DNA from: Cytobacillus sp. NCCP-133
GTDB taxonomy: Bacteria; Bacillota; Bacilli; Bacillales; Cytobacillaceae
Assembly (NCBI RefSeq): GCF_026011715.1
Contig: NZ_BRVM01000016.1
Span: forward strand, 17,935-81,934
DNA length: 64,000 nucleotides
Direction of reading: 5' to 3'
Shown in pieces: positions 26,964-35,655 of the stretch (positions are counted from its first letter, which is position 1; every line of letters begins with the position of its first letter). Below the pieces are notes generated by a model. The model was not told the DNA's origin. It saw nothing but the letters and a program-made list of their open reading frames with translations, and made no database searches. The position numbers were made by a program, and so were the translations under genes.

Positions 26964-27940
26964 TTCATTCTCTCCCTTAAAACAATTTTGAAAGGTCCTT
27001 TGCCAACTTTAATTGTTTTCAGCGATTTTAAACTTTCAGGATCGAGGATATGGATATCATTGCTATCATAGCCGGCAACCAATAATCGTTCCTCAGCAAG
27101 TGCCATTTCAAAAGGATTGGCTGCAACCGAAACCGAGGCAGCCTTCTCCCCTAAATCATTTATTTTATATAACATGTTTGACCCATGGCTTAAAACATAT
27201 ACATAGTCATCTTTTTCAAGAAAATTTACCGGCATTGAAGGCGCAGGAATCGTCTTTTTTAATGCTCCTGTCTCTGTATCGTAAACATGGATATTCTTTT
27301 CAATTTCGATTCCTTCTCCATGGCCCCCAATCCATATTTCATTGCTTCCGTCATTAAGCCAGGCCCCCGCAGCAGATGGATGGATTGCAAATTCCTCCGA
27401 TTTCTCTTTTGATTGAAGATCAATCCCCGCCAGCTTTTCACTGTTGAAGCTGAGCACAAATAACTTTTTTAATGGCTCTGACTCTAATATGGTTAGCGGG
27501 TCGCTTCCTGCTTCAATTTGTTTGAGCTCTTGCCCTTGTAAATTAAAAAATCGAATCTTGTTCAGATTCTGATCAACCAGGGCAGCTTCCTTTCCACTAT
27601 CCAGAAGCAGTCCGTTTACAATCCCAATACCGGTCTCCCAGCTGCCAATCTTTTTCCCTTCTTTTAAAGAATACAAATCAGCCTTTTCCAGCTGGCTCCC
27701 AAAAAAAAGAATCGTATCCTGGTCCGGCAGTATTAGGGCACCCGTATATGGCTTTTCCATTCTCCATTCCTCTGCAATGGCCATTTTTTTTAAATCCACA
27801 AAGGAAACAGACATATCCTTTATATTGACTGTGGCAGCAAAAGATAGTTCTTCCGGAATTGAAGGGAGCTGTTTTTCCATACAAGAAGAAAGGATGATGG
27901 TCATTAAGATCAAGATGACAAACCCATATTTTTTTAACAT
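26960..27940 (-). CDS. Beta-propeller lipoprotein (YncE-like)
   Basis: A 326-residue lipoprotein with lipobox LSSC (Cys20). About seven repeats of 40-45 residues of the 40-residue YVTN/YncE type follow, recognisable by recurring blocks such as VYDTETGALKKTIPAPSMP, VYVLSHGSNMLYKIN and IHILDPESLKSLKTIKVGKGP. It is the first gene of the operon with the two-component system; its stop overlaps the regulator start. It may act as an extracytoplasmic ligand-binding accessory for the kinase, which is an inference from gene order only. Confidence 0.75.
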   Translation of the reverse strand: MLKKYGFVILILMTIILSSCMEKQLPSIPEELSFAATVNIKDMSVSFVDLKKMAIAEEWRMEKPYTGALILPDQDTILFFGSQLEKADLYSLKEGKKIGSWETGIGIVNGLLLDSGKEAALVDQNLNKIRFFNLQGQELKQIEAGSDPLTILESEPLKKLFVLSFNSEKLAGIDLQSKEKSEEFAIHPSAAGAWLNDGSNEIWIGGHGEGIEIEKNIHVYDTETGALKKTIPAPSMPVNFLEKDDYVYVLSHGSNMLYKINDLGEKAASVSVAANPFEMALAEERLLVAGYDSNDIHILDPESLKSLKTIKVGKGPFKIVLRERMK

Positions 27941-28082
27941 TCCATGTTCTTCTCCTTATGACAATCTTACCTTTATCATACAGCAATTTTGTGAGATAAA
28001 TGTGAAAGGAACTTGAATCTTGTCACACAAGGATAATGCAATAGAAACATACATACGAAAAATAGGAAGCGCTCACCACTTC

Positions 28083-28349
28083 CTATTTCAAACTTTCAAG
28101 CTGCTCTATATGCAATTCAATCAGGGCTTTTTTATCAATATCACTCAAATTTGAGGCTGATATTCTCTTGATAGCCAGAAAAAACTTTTCATAAAGAGGC
28201 TTACGGACTCTGGGATGGGAGTTTTCATCCTTGAGTTCTCTTGCAATGGTTTCTTTCAACAATAATTCTGCGTCTTCATTCCCGGATAATTTTCGGTTGT
28301 TCCACAGCTTTCTATATTCTTCAAGGAGTTGATCGAAATCCATCTTCAA
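28083..28349 (-). CDS. Hypothetical charged helical protein
   Basis: About 88 residues, mostly charged helix (FDQLLEEYRKLWNNRKLSGNEDAELLLKETIAREL, summarised; then an AIKRISASNLSDIDKKALIELHIEQLE stretch). No family was recognised. The start is uncertain: a TTG (28347-28349) lies 11 nt after GGAAGGG, an ATG two codons further in has worse spacing, and the frame is open further upstream. It is a single gene upstream of the signalling operon and divergent from the zinc-ribbon gene. Confidence 0.6.
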   Translation of the reverse strand: MKMDFDQLLEEYRKLWNNRKLSGNEDAELLLKETIARELKDENSHPRVRKPLYEKFFLAIKRISASNLSDIDKKALIELHIEQLESLK

Positions 28350-28464
28350 AATGTGCACATCCCTTCCATACAAGGAATTTTCATGAACTCTATATGTATT
28401 TTTACATAAATAAATTTGCAAATGCAAAAAATATAGCTAATATGCCAGAAAGGAGAATAATTGC

Positions 28465-28707
28465 ATGAACTCACCCTATCGCTGCCCAAATTGTAAAACG
28501 AACAGAAGCCGGTTTAATATAATCCAGCAGGTTCCCCAGTCAATCAAAATGGATCCGCAGACAGGGCAAGTGCTTGAAGAGTATAGCACCGAACAGCTAT
28601 CCCCTTTTCACATGCCCTATAAGGGTCCTGATAAACGAGTACAATGTGCAGCTTGCGGTTTAGTAGAAGATGAGCGTACATTTATTAAATTTGGCGAAAA
28701 GCAATAG
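28465..28707 (+). CDS. Small zinc-ribbon protein
   Basis: 80 residues with two Cys pairs, YRCPNCKTNRS near the N-terminus and QCAACGLVEDE near the C-terminus, arranged as a treble-clef/zinc-ribbon knuckle pair around a 45-residue loop. The function is unknown. AAGGAG SD 9 nt before the ATG. It is monocistronic with a strong terminator. Confidence 0.7.
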   Translation: MNSPYRCPNCKTNRSRFNIIQQVPQSIKMDPQTGQVLEEYSTEQLSPFHMPYKGPDKRVQCAACGLVEDERTFIKFGEKQ

Positions 28708-28737
28708 TACAGCTGCCAAACTCTATATTTTAAATGT

Positions 28738-28774
28738 AAAAAAAGCTTGAGATCATCTATCTCAAGCTTTTTTT
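28738..28774. terminator. Bidirectional terminator
   Basis: AAAAAAAGCTTGAGAT/ATCTCAAGCTTTTTTT stem with a 5-nt loop, between convergent genes. Confidence 0.92.
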
Positions 28775-29599
28775 TATTAAATGGTTTTCTTCCAAGAACC
28801 GCCTATTATCCACCTTCCAGGAACCAGCTGGCGAGAATCGGACAAGCTGTATACTGCCTCTAAAGTGCTGTCTGCCGCTGTTCTTAATAAACAAAACAAC
28901 TTCAACCGGTATTTCAAGGGTTAATTCCTCTTCTAAATCCTCCGCAGGAAGCACAGGCATACTGACTAGCCTTACATTTTCAATGGCAGGCATTAATTTA
29001 ATCCAATTGAATGGCTGAAGGGATAAGGGCTGAACGATTTTGGGATCTTGCTGTTTCAATCCGGCCATGAACGCACTTACTGCATCATAAGGATTAGCAC
29101 TATATAAGTAGTCTTCCAGCCTGCCGGCAGCTTTTAAAATCATCAATTTATGTGATAAGTCCATAAAATTCGTTCTGTGTGTTGTACTGCCATAAAAGTG
29201 GATACAAAAATGGCCTGGAAAGTTATTTTTAAGAGCACCGCCTCCATGAGGCATTCCGTGCATAGATGCTGCAATCCATTGGTCTCCATGAATAACAATG
29301 ATTGCCCGCCTTTTCCAGCTCCATTTTCCTCCATAAATGCTTTTCATAATCTTTGTTTCGTTGGCGTTTAAAGGCTGAACGTCAGCGTGATGGCTGCCCG
29401 CACGCCTCTGTACTTTAAATTTTTTGCCCGATTCAACATCTAGGACCGTAAACTTGCTATATTTAGGCAATATAGTATTTGCCCGTTCCCAAGGAAGCAT
29501 GTCAATTCTCCAGCTTACCCCCTCCTCGACAGCCCATGCAGATGAACTGCCGGCAGAAAAAAATGCGATAGCCATTACGATTGATTTAAAGATTTTCAT
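28757..29599 (-). CDS. Secreted protein with L,D-transpeptidase-like Cys/His motif
   Basis: About 280 residues: signal peptide (1-23, ending SSAWA), then a domain with HADVQPLNANETKIM, GGKWSWKRRAIIVIHGDQW, SMHGMPHGGG and FPGHFCIHFYGSTTH. The HG...H-x-C-I-H pattern recalls the YkuD transpeptidase active site (HG...SHGC-R), but no family was confidently recognised. The C-terminal 70 residues form a separate beta-rich part. The start is the ATG at 29597-29599; a GTG three codons upstream has no SD, and the SD for the ATG (GTGGAG) is rather close. Confidence 0.7.
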   Translation of the reverse strand: MKIFKSIVMAIAFFSAGSSSAWAVEEGVSWRIDMLPWERANTILPKYSKFTVLDVESGKKFKVQRRAGSHHADVQPLNANETKIMKSIYGGKWSWKRRAIIVIHGDQWIAASMHGMPHGGGALKNNFPGHFCIHFYGSTTHRTNFMDLSHKLMILKAAGRLEDYLYSANPYDAVSAFMAGLKQQDPKIVQPLSLQPFNWIKLMPAIENVRLVSMPVLPAEDLEEELTLEIPVEVVLFIKNSGRQHFRGSIQLVRFSPAGSWKVDNRRFLEENHLIKKSLR

Positions 29600-29693
29600 T
29601 AGCTCCACTCATTTTTAATAAATTTTTCAGTTTAACTTTATATAAAAGAGTTTCCCAAAAGCTCACTTCCTTCATTCATTGAACCAAAAAAAA

Positions 29694-29715
29694 TCGCATC
29701 CTTCTCTAGATGCGA
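29694..29715 (-). terminator. Minus-strand terminator after a small ORF
   Basis: TCGCATC/GATGCGA stem followed on the minus strand by eight T. Confidence 0.85.
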
Positions 29716-29720
29716 CTCCT

Positions 29721-29849
29721 TTAAAATCGATTAAAAATAGCGCTAATCAGTTGATTGGCAAGGTTTATAATAATTATTGACATACCAATGCCGCTTAATA
29801 AGCCTATAAGATCGCGCAAAAAATTATTGCTGATCCTCCATTTTTTCAT
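29721..29849 (-). CDS. Small membrane protein (42 residues, possibly 54)
   Basis: The reading frame from ATG 29847-29849 encodes MKKWRISNNFLRDLIGLLSG, followed by one hydrophobic segment (IGMSIIIINLANQLISAIF) and a stop right before a terminator. In-frame ATGs at 29879 and 29885 would lengthen it to 52-54 residues. None has a strong SD. The charged N-terminus, single TM segment and dedicated terminator favour a real gene, possibly co-transcribed with the CobW-type GTPase. Confidence 0.45.
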   Translation of the reverse strand: MKKWRISNNFLRDLIGLLSGIGMSIIIINLANQLISAIFNRF

Positions 29850-29925
29850 CTGGGTGAAACCATTAATCCTATTGAACATGAACATTTTTCAATTGGCTGT
29901 GTTAAAGCCTTGCACTATGTATTCT

Positions 29926-30846
29926 TCACAGCTTTTCCTCAAGCATTTTTAGCTGTTTTTCAATTGTGGCCCAATTAAGATCCTCACCAATAAAAACCAT
30001 ATTCAGCGGCATATTAATATTTTCCTGCAAATATAAAGGCATGCCGTAAGAAAACTGAAATAACGAAGGATAACGTGATGGAGCCAATTTTAGATAGCCT
30101 TTTATTCTGTACACTGTATCAGGGAGCCCTCGTAAAAAGTCCTCAAAGCCAGCAAGGTTTACTGGGTGTTTAAACTGATAGACATAAGTGCTTAATTTTA
30201 AATCAGAAAAAACATGAGTGCGAGCTGCTTCACTCTTTTCACCCGGTGACATTCCCCTGATCTGCTTGATAGCGACCTTGGAGTAAGATGTCAGTATGCT
30301 AAAAGCCCGGCTATTAAGAGCCTGTGTGTCCATTGTAAGCTGTGATTGCTCTGCATCAGTAATCTGATCAGCCTTATTCAGAACAATTAAGTCAGCATGG
30401 CGCACTTGTTCAACTAACAGCTGCTGAACCTGCGGACTTAAACATTTGCGGTTAAGCCATCTTGGCCCATCAACTATAGAAATGATTCCCTTTACAATTA
30501 TGCAGTCTGCAAATAGCGGTGATAGGATGCTATCAAGCACTTCAATAGGATGTGCTGCGCCAGTGGTTTCAATATAAATAGCTTTAGGCTTTTCAATTGT
30601 TAGCAATTCCTGAAGCTGGGCCTCCAGCTTATCAGAAATCGTGCAGCATATACATCCGTCCAGGAGCTCTTTTAAAGGAACATCCTCTTCCACCGAGTCA
30701 GAATCTATTGATACTTTTCCAAGCTCATTCATCATAACAGCTACTTTTCTTCCTTGCTTTCTTTCATCTTTAAGGAGCTGCTTAAGCAAAGTCGTTTTCC
30801 CGCTTCCAAGAAAACCAGATAGAACATAGATTTCGGTTTTATACAT
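29926..30846 (-). CDS. CobW/COG0523-family metal-chaperone GTPase
   Basis: 306 residues. Walker A GFLGSGKTTLL near the N-terminus, metal-binding CxCC motif in DGCICCTISD, switch ETTGAAHP, and NKAD specificity motif; the C-terminal CobW domain is present. G3E GTPases insert or deliver Zn, Co or Fe. No Zur box or metal enzyme is adjacent, so the metal is unknown. The start is the ATG 6 nt after AAGGGG, overlapping the upstream gene by 8 nt; a GTG six codons earlier lacks an SD. Confidence 0.88.
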   Translation of the reverse strand: MYKTEIYVLSGFLGSGKTTLLKQLLKDERKQGRKVAVMMNELGKVSIDSDSVEEDVPLKELLDGCICCTISDKLEAQLQELLTIEKPKAIYIETTGAAHPIEVLDSILSPLFADCIIVKGIISIVDGPRWLNRKCLSPQVQQLLVEQVRHADLIVLNKADQITDAEQSQLTMDTQALNSRAFSILTSYSKVAIKQIRGMSPGEKSEAARTHVFSDLKLSTYVYQFKHPVNLAGFEDFLRGLPDTVYRIKGYLKLAPSRYPSLFQFSYGMPLYLQENINMPLNMVFIGEDLNWATIEKQLKMLEEKL

Positions 30847-31240
30847 CTTCTTCCCCTTTTTCACGCTCTGCCAGCATTTCTTCTATCATTACATTCATTT
30901 TTTTCTCAATTGAATTCAGATCCAGATTCGTGAGATATCCAACTGGCTGAAACATTTCCTGCTGGCATTTCCATATGGGAATATAAGCATTCGGAAAATA
31001 GTCTTCTTCTGTCTCAATCCCAACCTCAAGAAATGATTCATAATCCATAGTAAAAACATCTTCATTGGCAGCACTTTTTCCTTTAATAGTCCTGATTAGA
31101 TCGACAACAAGTTGTTCATATACGGGTTCAAAGTCTTGTTTATACTTATTTTGAAGTTTTTCTGCGAGTTTTTGGCATTCCTCTTCTAAGAATGAAATTT
31201 TTTTTCGTGTTTCCTCATGAAGTTCTACTATCTGTTTCAA
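30839..31240 (-). CDS. Hypothetical coiled-coil protein co-transcribed with the CobW-type GTPase
   Basis: 133 residues, TTG start 4 nt after GAGGTGA. The N-terminal 40 residues form a likely coiled coil (ELHEETRKKISFLEEECQKL), and the rest is acidic and mixed. No family was recognised. Its stop codon lies within the start region of the GTPase, so the two are translationally coupled and probably work together. Confidence 0.65.
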   Translation of the reverse strand: MKQIVELHEETRKKISFLEEECQKLAEKLQNKYKQDFEPVYEQLVVDLIRTIKGKSAANEDVFTMDYESFLEVGIETEEDYFPNAYIPIWKCQQEMFQPVGYLTNLDLNSIEKKMNVMIEEMLAEREKGEEDV

Positions 31241-31353
31241 AGGATCACCTCTTCATAGCTATCCTGTCTAATGAGTCATTGTATATGATTTTAGCAGTGC
31301 GTACAAACCATAAGGTATATTTGTTATAATCTCCTTATTAAGGAGGTGGTTTA

Positions 31354-31968
31354 ATGCTTAAGAATACCGGAGAAAGAATAATTTTGGAAGAATTGCCCCT
31401 TACAAATGGCATGCTTCTGGAACATTTGGCACGTTATTATTTTGCCCTTTACTATGCCAAAGGCAGAGTACTTGATATTGCCTGTGGCACAGGCTATGGG
31501 TCCAAGATCATGGCGAAATCCAAAAAAAATGAAATAGATGAAATTATTGCAGTTGACTTAGATGAAGAAACATTAAAGTATGCAAAGCAACATCACTATC
31601 ATCCCCTTGTCAAATATAGAAAAGCCGACGCCGCAAGTGAAAATCTTCAAGTTGAGTTAGGCCTTTTTGATGTGATTACAAGCTTTGAAACCATTGAGCA
31701 CCTTGAGGCAGAAGATGCCTTTCTTAAAAATCTATTCAATATGCTGAAACCTGGAGGAATACTTATTTTGTCCACCCCTTTTGGGGATGGAAGAGGTAAG
31801 CCGACCAAAGAACCTTTCCATGTCCATCAGCTGACAGAAACTGAATTTATTGAACTGTTTGAGCCATTTGGAACGACAGAATTTTACTATCAGCGAAGCG
31901 TACTGATTGAACCAAAGAGAAAAGGCAAGCATTATCCAATAGGAATTGCTGTCTGCTTGAAAAGTTAA
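31354..31968 (+). CDS. Class I SAM-dependent methyltransferase
   Basis: 204 residues with motif I VLDIACGTGYGSKIM, the acidic residue of motif II in IAVDLDEETLKYAK, motif IV GLFDVITSFETIEHL and motif VI LKPGGILILSTPFG. These place it in the Methyltransf_11/23 group; the substrate is unknown. It has a textbook AAGGAGGTG SD. It is monocistronic and divergent from the coiled-coil/GTPase pair. Confidence 0.88.
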   Translation: MLKNTGERIILEELPLTNGMLLEHLARYYFALYYAKGRVLDIACGTGYGSKIMAKSKKNEIDEIIAVDLDEETLKYAKQHHYHPLVKYRKADAASENLQVELGLFDVITSFETIEHLEAEDAFLKNLFNMLKPGGILILSTPFGDGRGKPTKEPFHVHQLTETEFIELFEPFGTTEFYYQRSVLIEPKRKGKHYPIGIAVCLKS

Positions 31969-31999
31969 AGAGGAGCCTATGAGCTCCTCTAATTTTTTT
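31969..31999. terminator. Bidirectional terminator
   Basis: AGAGGAGC/GCTCCTCT stem followed on the plus strand by AATTTTTTT, between convergent genes. Confidence 0.88.
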
Positions 32000-32023
32000 C
32001 TAAACTTAATGCTGCTAATAATT

Positions 32024-32941
32024 TTACTTCTTTTCTGCCTGTAAAAACTGCTTAAGAGCTTCTGTGTTTTCTTTAAAATTCAATTGAAGAACGGCTCCTG
32101 CATGCTCATATGTTTTATTTTCATAACTGTCTGAAACAGGAACTCTTAAAGTTTCAATGTCAGTTATAGGATTCACAAGGAAAGAAGCGCCTAGGGAAAG
32201 GACCTCTTCAAGCTTTAAGTCAGTTTCTACATATTTCATTGCCTGGCTAATCACCTCAGGGAATCGCGCAATCCCTGCTGGTGTAGAGAATTCATCCATC
32301 ACTTGGTCCTTTAAGGAAATTAATATTTCCTGCTGCCTGTCCACCCTTCCAAAATCACTTTGGCCATCGTGGCGGAATCGGACATATGATAAAAGGTCAT
32401 TTCCCTTAAGCTTTTGTTTTCCTGGTTCTAGATTCAGCCCCATATCTTTTATCATGGCAGAAGTCACATTGACTTCGATTCCATTAGGTGCAATTGCATC
32501 GAGCATTTTTACAAACCCTTGGAAATCAATAACCGCTGTATGATCGATTTCCACACCAAAGTTATTTTCGATCGTTTCTTTCAGCAATTCCTTTCCGCCC
32601 ATATAATAGGCATGGTTTAACTTGCTATAGGTATAAGTATAATCTGGAATTTTCACGTAGCTGTCCCTCATTAAGGAAACCAGCTTTATTGACTCACCTG
32701 AAGGTTCATAACTGGCAAGCAAAATCGCATCGGAACGGGAATCTTCCTCTCCCCGGCTATCAACCCCGATCAGCAGCAAGTTCATTTTATTTGAAAGCTT
32801 CATTGGCTCTTTATCAGCCTGATTTATTTCTGAAGATTCATTTTCTCGACCAGGCTCATTAACATTTTCCTTTTGAAGGAAAGAAGTGCAGCCAGAAAGG
32901 ATTGAAGCAGCAAGCAAAATGATCATCAACATTTTCTTCAA
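32024..32941 (-). CDS. LytR-CpsA-Psr (LCP) family protein, lipoprotein type
   Basis: 305 residues. LCP enzymes transfer undecaprenyl-linked glycopolymers such as teichoic acids to peptidoglycan. The domain (about 50-200) has LLIGVDSRGEEDSRSDAILL, SLMRDSYVKIP, KLNHAYYMGG and LLSYVRFRHDGQSDFGRVDRQQ, including the conserved Arg and Asp pyrophosphate ligands. Unusually, the N-terminus is a lipoprotein signal (LSGC, Cys18) in place of the usual single transmembrane anchor. The start is a TTG 5 nt after GGGGTGA. Confidence 0.88.
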   Translation of the reverse strand: MKKMLMIILLAASILSGCTSFLQKENVNEPGRENESSEINQADKEPMKLSNKMNLLLIGVDSRGEEDSRSDAILLASYEPSGESIKLVSLMRDSYVKIPDYTYTYSKLNHAYYMGGKELLKETIENNFGVEIDHTAVIDFQGFVKMLDAIAPNGIEVNVTSAMIKDMGLNLEPGKQKLKGNDLLSYVRFRHDGQSDFGRVDRQQEILISLKDQVMDEFSTPAGIARFPEVISQAMKYVETDLKLEEVLSLGASFLVNPITDIETLRVPVSDSYENKTYEHAGAVLQLNFKENTEALKQFLQAEKK

Positions 32942-33054
32942 GTTTATCACCCCTGAGTGTTCTTATGCTCTTAGATATCAGTTTTATTATCATTGTTGGA
33001 AAGAAAATTGCTTTATATACCCATGTTCTGCAAAGGCAATACATAATCAAAAAA

Positions 33055-33074
33055 CTCTCCAAAAAATTGGAGAG
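33055..33074 (-). terminator. Terminator of the S41 protease gene
   Basis: CTCTCCAA/TTGGAGAG stem followed on the minus strand by TTTTTT. Confidence 0.88.
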
Positions 33075-33081
33075 CCAGTGA

Positions 33082-34578
33082 TTAAGAGCCCATTTGTTCT
33101 TTTAAAATTTCAGCCGCTTTTTGAATTTGTGTATCATTCTCATCAATTTTCTCACGCAGTTTTTCCATTAGCTTGATCGTAGACTGTCCTGATAACACAC
33201 CGGTTTGTTCAAGTTTTTCTGCAGACTGAAATTCTCTGACAGCCTGTTCAGTTTTTTCATCAAAGAAACCATCTTCTCTGCCAGGCTCATATCCAAGCGC
33301 CTTCAGCATTTGCTGTGCAGCTTTAACCTGTGTGGATGAAGAAGAAAGCTTTAATTCATGATCCGGATTAATAAAAGGTAAGGATGCATACTCCGGCAAG
33401 GATACTTCATGGTCAGGGGTAATTCCCTTTTTATGAATCCAATTGGCATCAGGAGTAAGCCATTTCTCTGTTGTAAACTTCATGTTGGAGCCATCAGAAA
33501 AGTCCTGTGCACGCTGGACAGTGCCTTTACCAAACGATTTTTCACCGACAAGCGGGACATCGGCAGATTCATTCACAGCTGCAGCAAGGATTTCCGATGC
33601 ACTTGCGCTTCCTTTATCAATGACAACGACTAGAGGCATATCTGGGTTCTCTGCCTTAGTTGACTTAACTTCCTCTCTGTTGCCATTACGATCTTCAATT
33701 TGGAACAAAATCTCTCCTTCAGGCACAAAAAGGCTGGAAATTTTGATTGCCTGATCGAGAAGTCCGCCTGGATTTTGCCTCAAATCAAGAATTAAGCCTT
33801 TCATTCCCTGTTGCTGAAGTTCATTCAAAGTCTCAACGAGCTCTTTCGAAGTGCTTTCTGAAAAGGTGGTAATCTGCACCTTAGCAATTCCATCCTCCAG
33901 CATTTCGCCATAAACCGTTTCAAGCGGAATGGTGTCGCGAGTAATGGAGATATTCATTGGTTCATCCACTCCAGGGCGCTGAATGGCAAGTTCTACCTTT
34001 GTGCCTTTTTCACCCCTGATCAGCATAACTGCTTCTGTTGAACTCATCCCTTGAAGGCTCTTTCCATCAACAGAAAGGACCTTATCATTTGGTCTTAGCC
34101 CTGCTTTTTCAGCAGGTGATCCCTTTAGAGGCGAGACAATTACAATATAGCCTTCCAGCTCCTGAATCTCAGCTCCAATTCCCTCAAAAGAGGACGAGAT
34201 GCTTTGGTGAAAGCTTTTCGCTTCCTCCTCGTTCATATAATCTGAATAAGGATCGTCCAGGGCTTCAAGCATTCCGTTGATCGCCCCGTTTATTAGGTTT
34301 TCCTGTTCTACTTCCTGGAAATAGTTTGCTTTTAGCGTATCATAAGCTGTATATAGCTTATCAAATTCCCTTCGTTCACTCGTTCCTACATCTACTGCTT
34401 TTTCATCTCCAAACGCCAGGGCAAATGTCGTAATGCCCGCTGAGAGAAAGACAATAAAAAACAGCAGCATAACAAAATGAAACTTCTTCATACGGATAAA
34501 ACCTGAGTTGCTGTTATCCGGAGTTTCAGATGCTTCCTTGTTTAAATCTTCATTTTGCAAACTCTTCACCACTTTCAT
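33082..34578 (-). CDS. S41 C-terminal processing protease (CtpA/CtpB-like)
   Basis: 498 residues: N-terminal cytoplasmic tail, one TM segment (about 33-55), PDZ domain (130-210), S41 core with catalytic GSASASEIL (323-331) and Lys351 in FGKGTV, then a C-terminal peptidoglycan-binding domain (about 415-475). This is the layout of B. subtilis CtpB, which cleaves SpoIVFA to activate sigma-K, and of CtpA. The two cannot be separated here. The start is uncertain: the listed ATG has no SD, and a TTG seven codons in lies 5 nt after GGTGA. Confidence 0.88.
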   Translation of the reverse strand: MKVVKSLQNEDLNKEASETPDNSNSGFIRMKKFHFVMLLFFIVFLSAGITTFALAFGDEKAVDVGTSERREFDKLYTAYDTLKANYFQEVEQENLINGAINGMLEALDDPYSDYMNEEEAKSFHQSISSSFEGIGAEIQELEGYIVIVSPLKGSPAEKAGLRPNDKVLSVDGKSLQGMSSTEAVMLIRGEKGTKVELAIQRPGVDEPMNISITRDTIPLETVYGEMLEDGIAKVQITTFSESTSKELVETLNELQQQGMKGLILDLRQNPGGLLDQAIKISSLFVPEGEILFQIEDRNGNREEVKSTKAENPDMPLVVVIDKGSASASEILAAAVNESADVPLVGEKSFGKGTVQRAQDFSDGSNMKFTTEKWLTPDANWIHKKGITPDHEVSLPEYASLPFINPDHELKLSSSSTQVKAAQQMLKALGYEPGREDGFFDEKTEQAVREFQSAEKLEQTGVLSGQSTIKLMEKLREKIDENDTQIQKAAEILKEQMGS

Positions 34579-34712
34579 GACCGTAAAATTACTATGTACA
34601 ATCCTTAATGATTAGAATAACATTTTTATTGAAAAAATAACAAAGAAAAATGCACAAAATAAATTTCTTAAAAAAATTATTCTAACCTTGCAGCTTCCAC
34701 ATGATTAAGAAT

Positions 34713-34744
34713 AGCGCTTAGCAAAAATCAGCTAAGCGCTTTTG
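34713..34744. terminator. Terminator-like hairpin downstream of copZ
   Basis: AGCGCTTAGC/GCTAAGCGCT, 10 bp. The plus-strand side has a strong T tract (TTTGTTTT), although the nearest gene that needs it, copZ, is on the minus strand. It may act in both directions. Confidence 0.6.
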
Positions 34745-34746
34745 TT

Positions 34747-34953
34747 TTAGGCCACTCCATAGCCTTGATCTTTAATTGCATTTATTAGATGGTTCCTATT
34801 CGCTTTCTCTGGATCATATTCCACTTCAACCTGTTCTTCAAGAAAAGCAATTGAAACACTTGCCACTCCATCAATAGACATTAGAGCATTTTTAACAGCT
34901 TCTTCACAATGCCCGCAAGTCATGCCTGCAACTTTTAATGCCATCTTTTCCAA
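34747..34953 (-). CDS. copZ: Copper chaperone CopZ-like (HMA domain)
   Basis: A 68-residue ferredoxin-like HMA domain with the metal motif GMTCGHC. It delivers Cu(I) to the CopA ATPase in B. subtilis. The start is a TTG 8 nt after AAGGAGG, giving MEKMALKVAGMTCGHC. No copA or csoR is adjacent, so this copy is isolated, unlike the usual csoR-copZA order. The 430 bp between it and the next gene show a weak hairpin with T tract near 35140-35160 and otherwise nothing recognisable. Confidence 0.85.
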   Translation of the reverse strand: MEKMALKVAGMTCGHCEEAVKNALMSIDGVASVSIAFLEEQVEVEYDPEKANRNHLINAIKDQGYGVA

Positions 34954-35386
34954 GGTTAACGCCTCCTTCATTCCAAGTACTCTCTTTATCTTAGTATTAC
35001 CTCATTTGAGGAATAGGATAAACATTCCTTGTGTTAGAGTGTGCTATCATGTTATTCCTCTCAATTTTACTCTTGTTTAACTGAAGTAGACCGTCTTCGT
35101 CGCTTCTCTCTTAAGCAACTTTTTGCTGCGTAAGGAAAGCTTTTTTCCTTTTTTTCAAGACATCAACCAAAAGCTTTTTTAGAAATATTAACTTTATCCC
35201 TCACTCAAACCGATTTTCTTTCAGTTTATCAAGCCCTTTGAAAATATTAAGTAAAAGAAAAGATTAATTGTTTAGCAAGTAAAATCATATTTTAATATAC
35301 GACCTGCTTATTTATGCACGCAGCCATCTCCATTAAGTAACCCCCGTGCGTTTAAAGCCTTTCAAATCCAAAGGAGTGATCAAATT

Positions 35387-35632
35387 ATGATAACTGCGTT
35401 GTTATGGCTAAGCTTTGCCCTCTCCCTAATCAGCCTTATTGCCGGTATCATGAATCAATCATGGAACCTGGCATCATTAAGCGGACTTTTGCTGCTACCA
35501 CTTGCTTACTACTTATTTGGAGCAGAGAATGGCATCCGCTATTTAATGTTCCTGCCTACAGTACCTTTTATAATCGCAGTCATCTATTATTTTCAATCCG
35601 GACAAAAGGCCAGCAAACAAAAAGGAAATTAA
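35387..35632 (+). CDS. Small hydrophobic membrane protein
   Basis: 81 residues with two to three membrane segments (about 3-22, 28-48, 52-70) and a basic tail (SGQKASKQKGN). No family was recognised. AAGGAGTGA SD 8 nt before the ATG, with its own terminator. It is divergent from copZ and convergent with the vanY-like gene. Confidence 0.7.
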   Translation: MITALLWLSFALSLISLIAGIMNQSWNLASLSGLLLLPLAYYLFGAENGIRYLMFLPTVPFIIAVIYYFQSGQKASKQKGN

Positions 35633-35633
35633 A

Positions 35634-35655
35634 AAGAGGCCATAATCGGCCTCTT
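35634..35655. terminator. Bidirectional terminator
   Basis: AAGAGGCC/GGCCTCTT stem with a 6-nt loop between convergent genes. Confidence 0.8.

Noticed and set aside
35041..35160. Terminator or small gene between copZ and the small hydrophobic membrane protein
   Set aside because: The hairpin AAGGAA/TTCCTT is only 6 bp and no gene feeding it could be identified.
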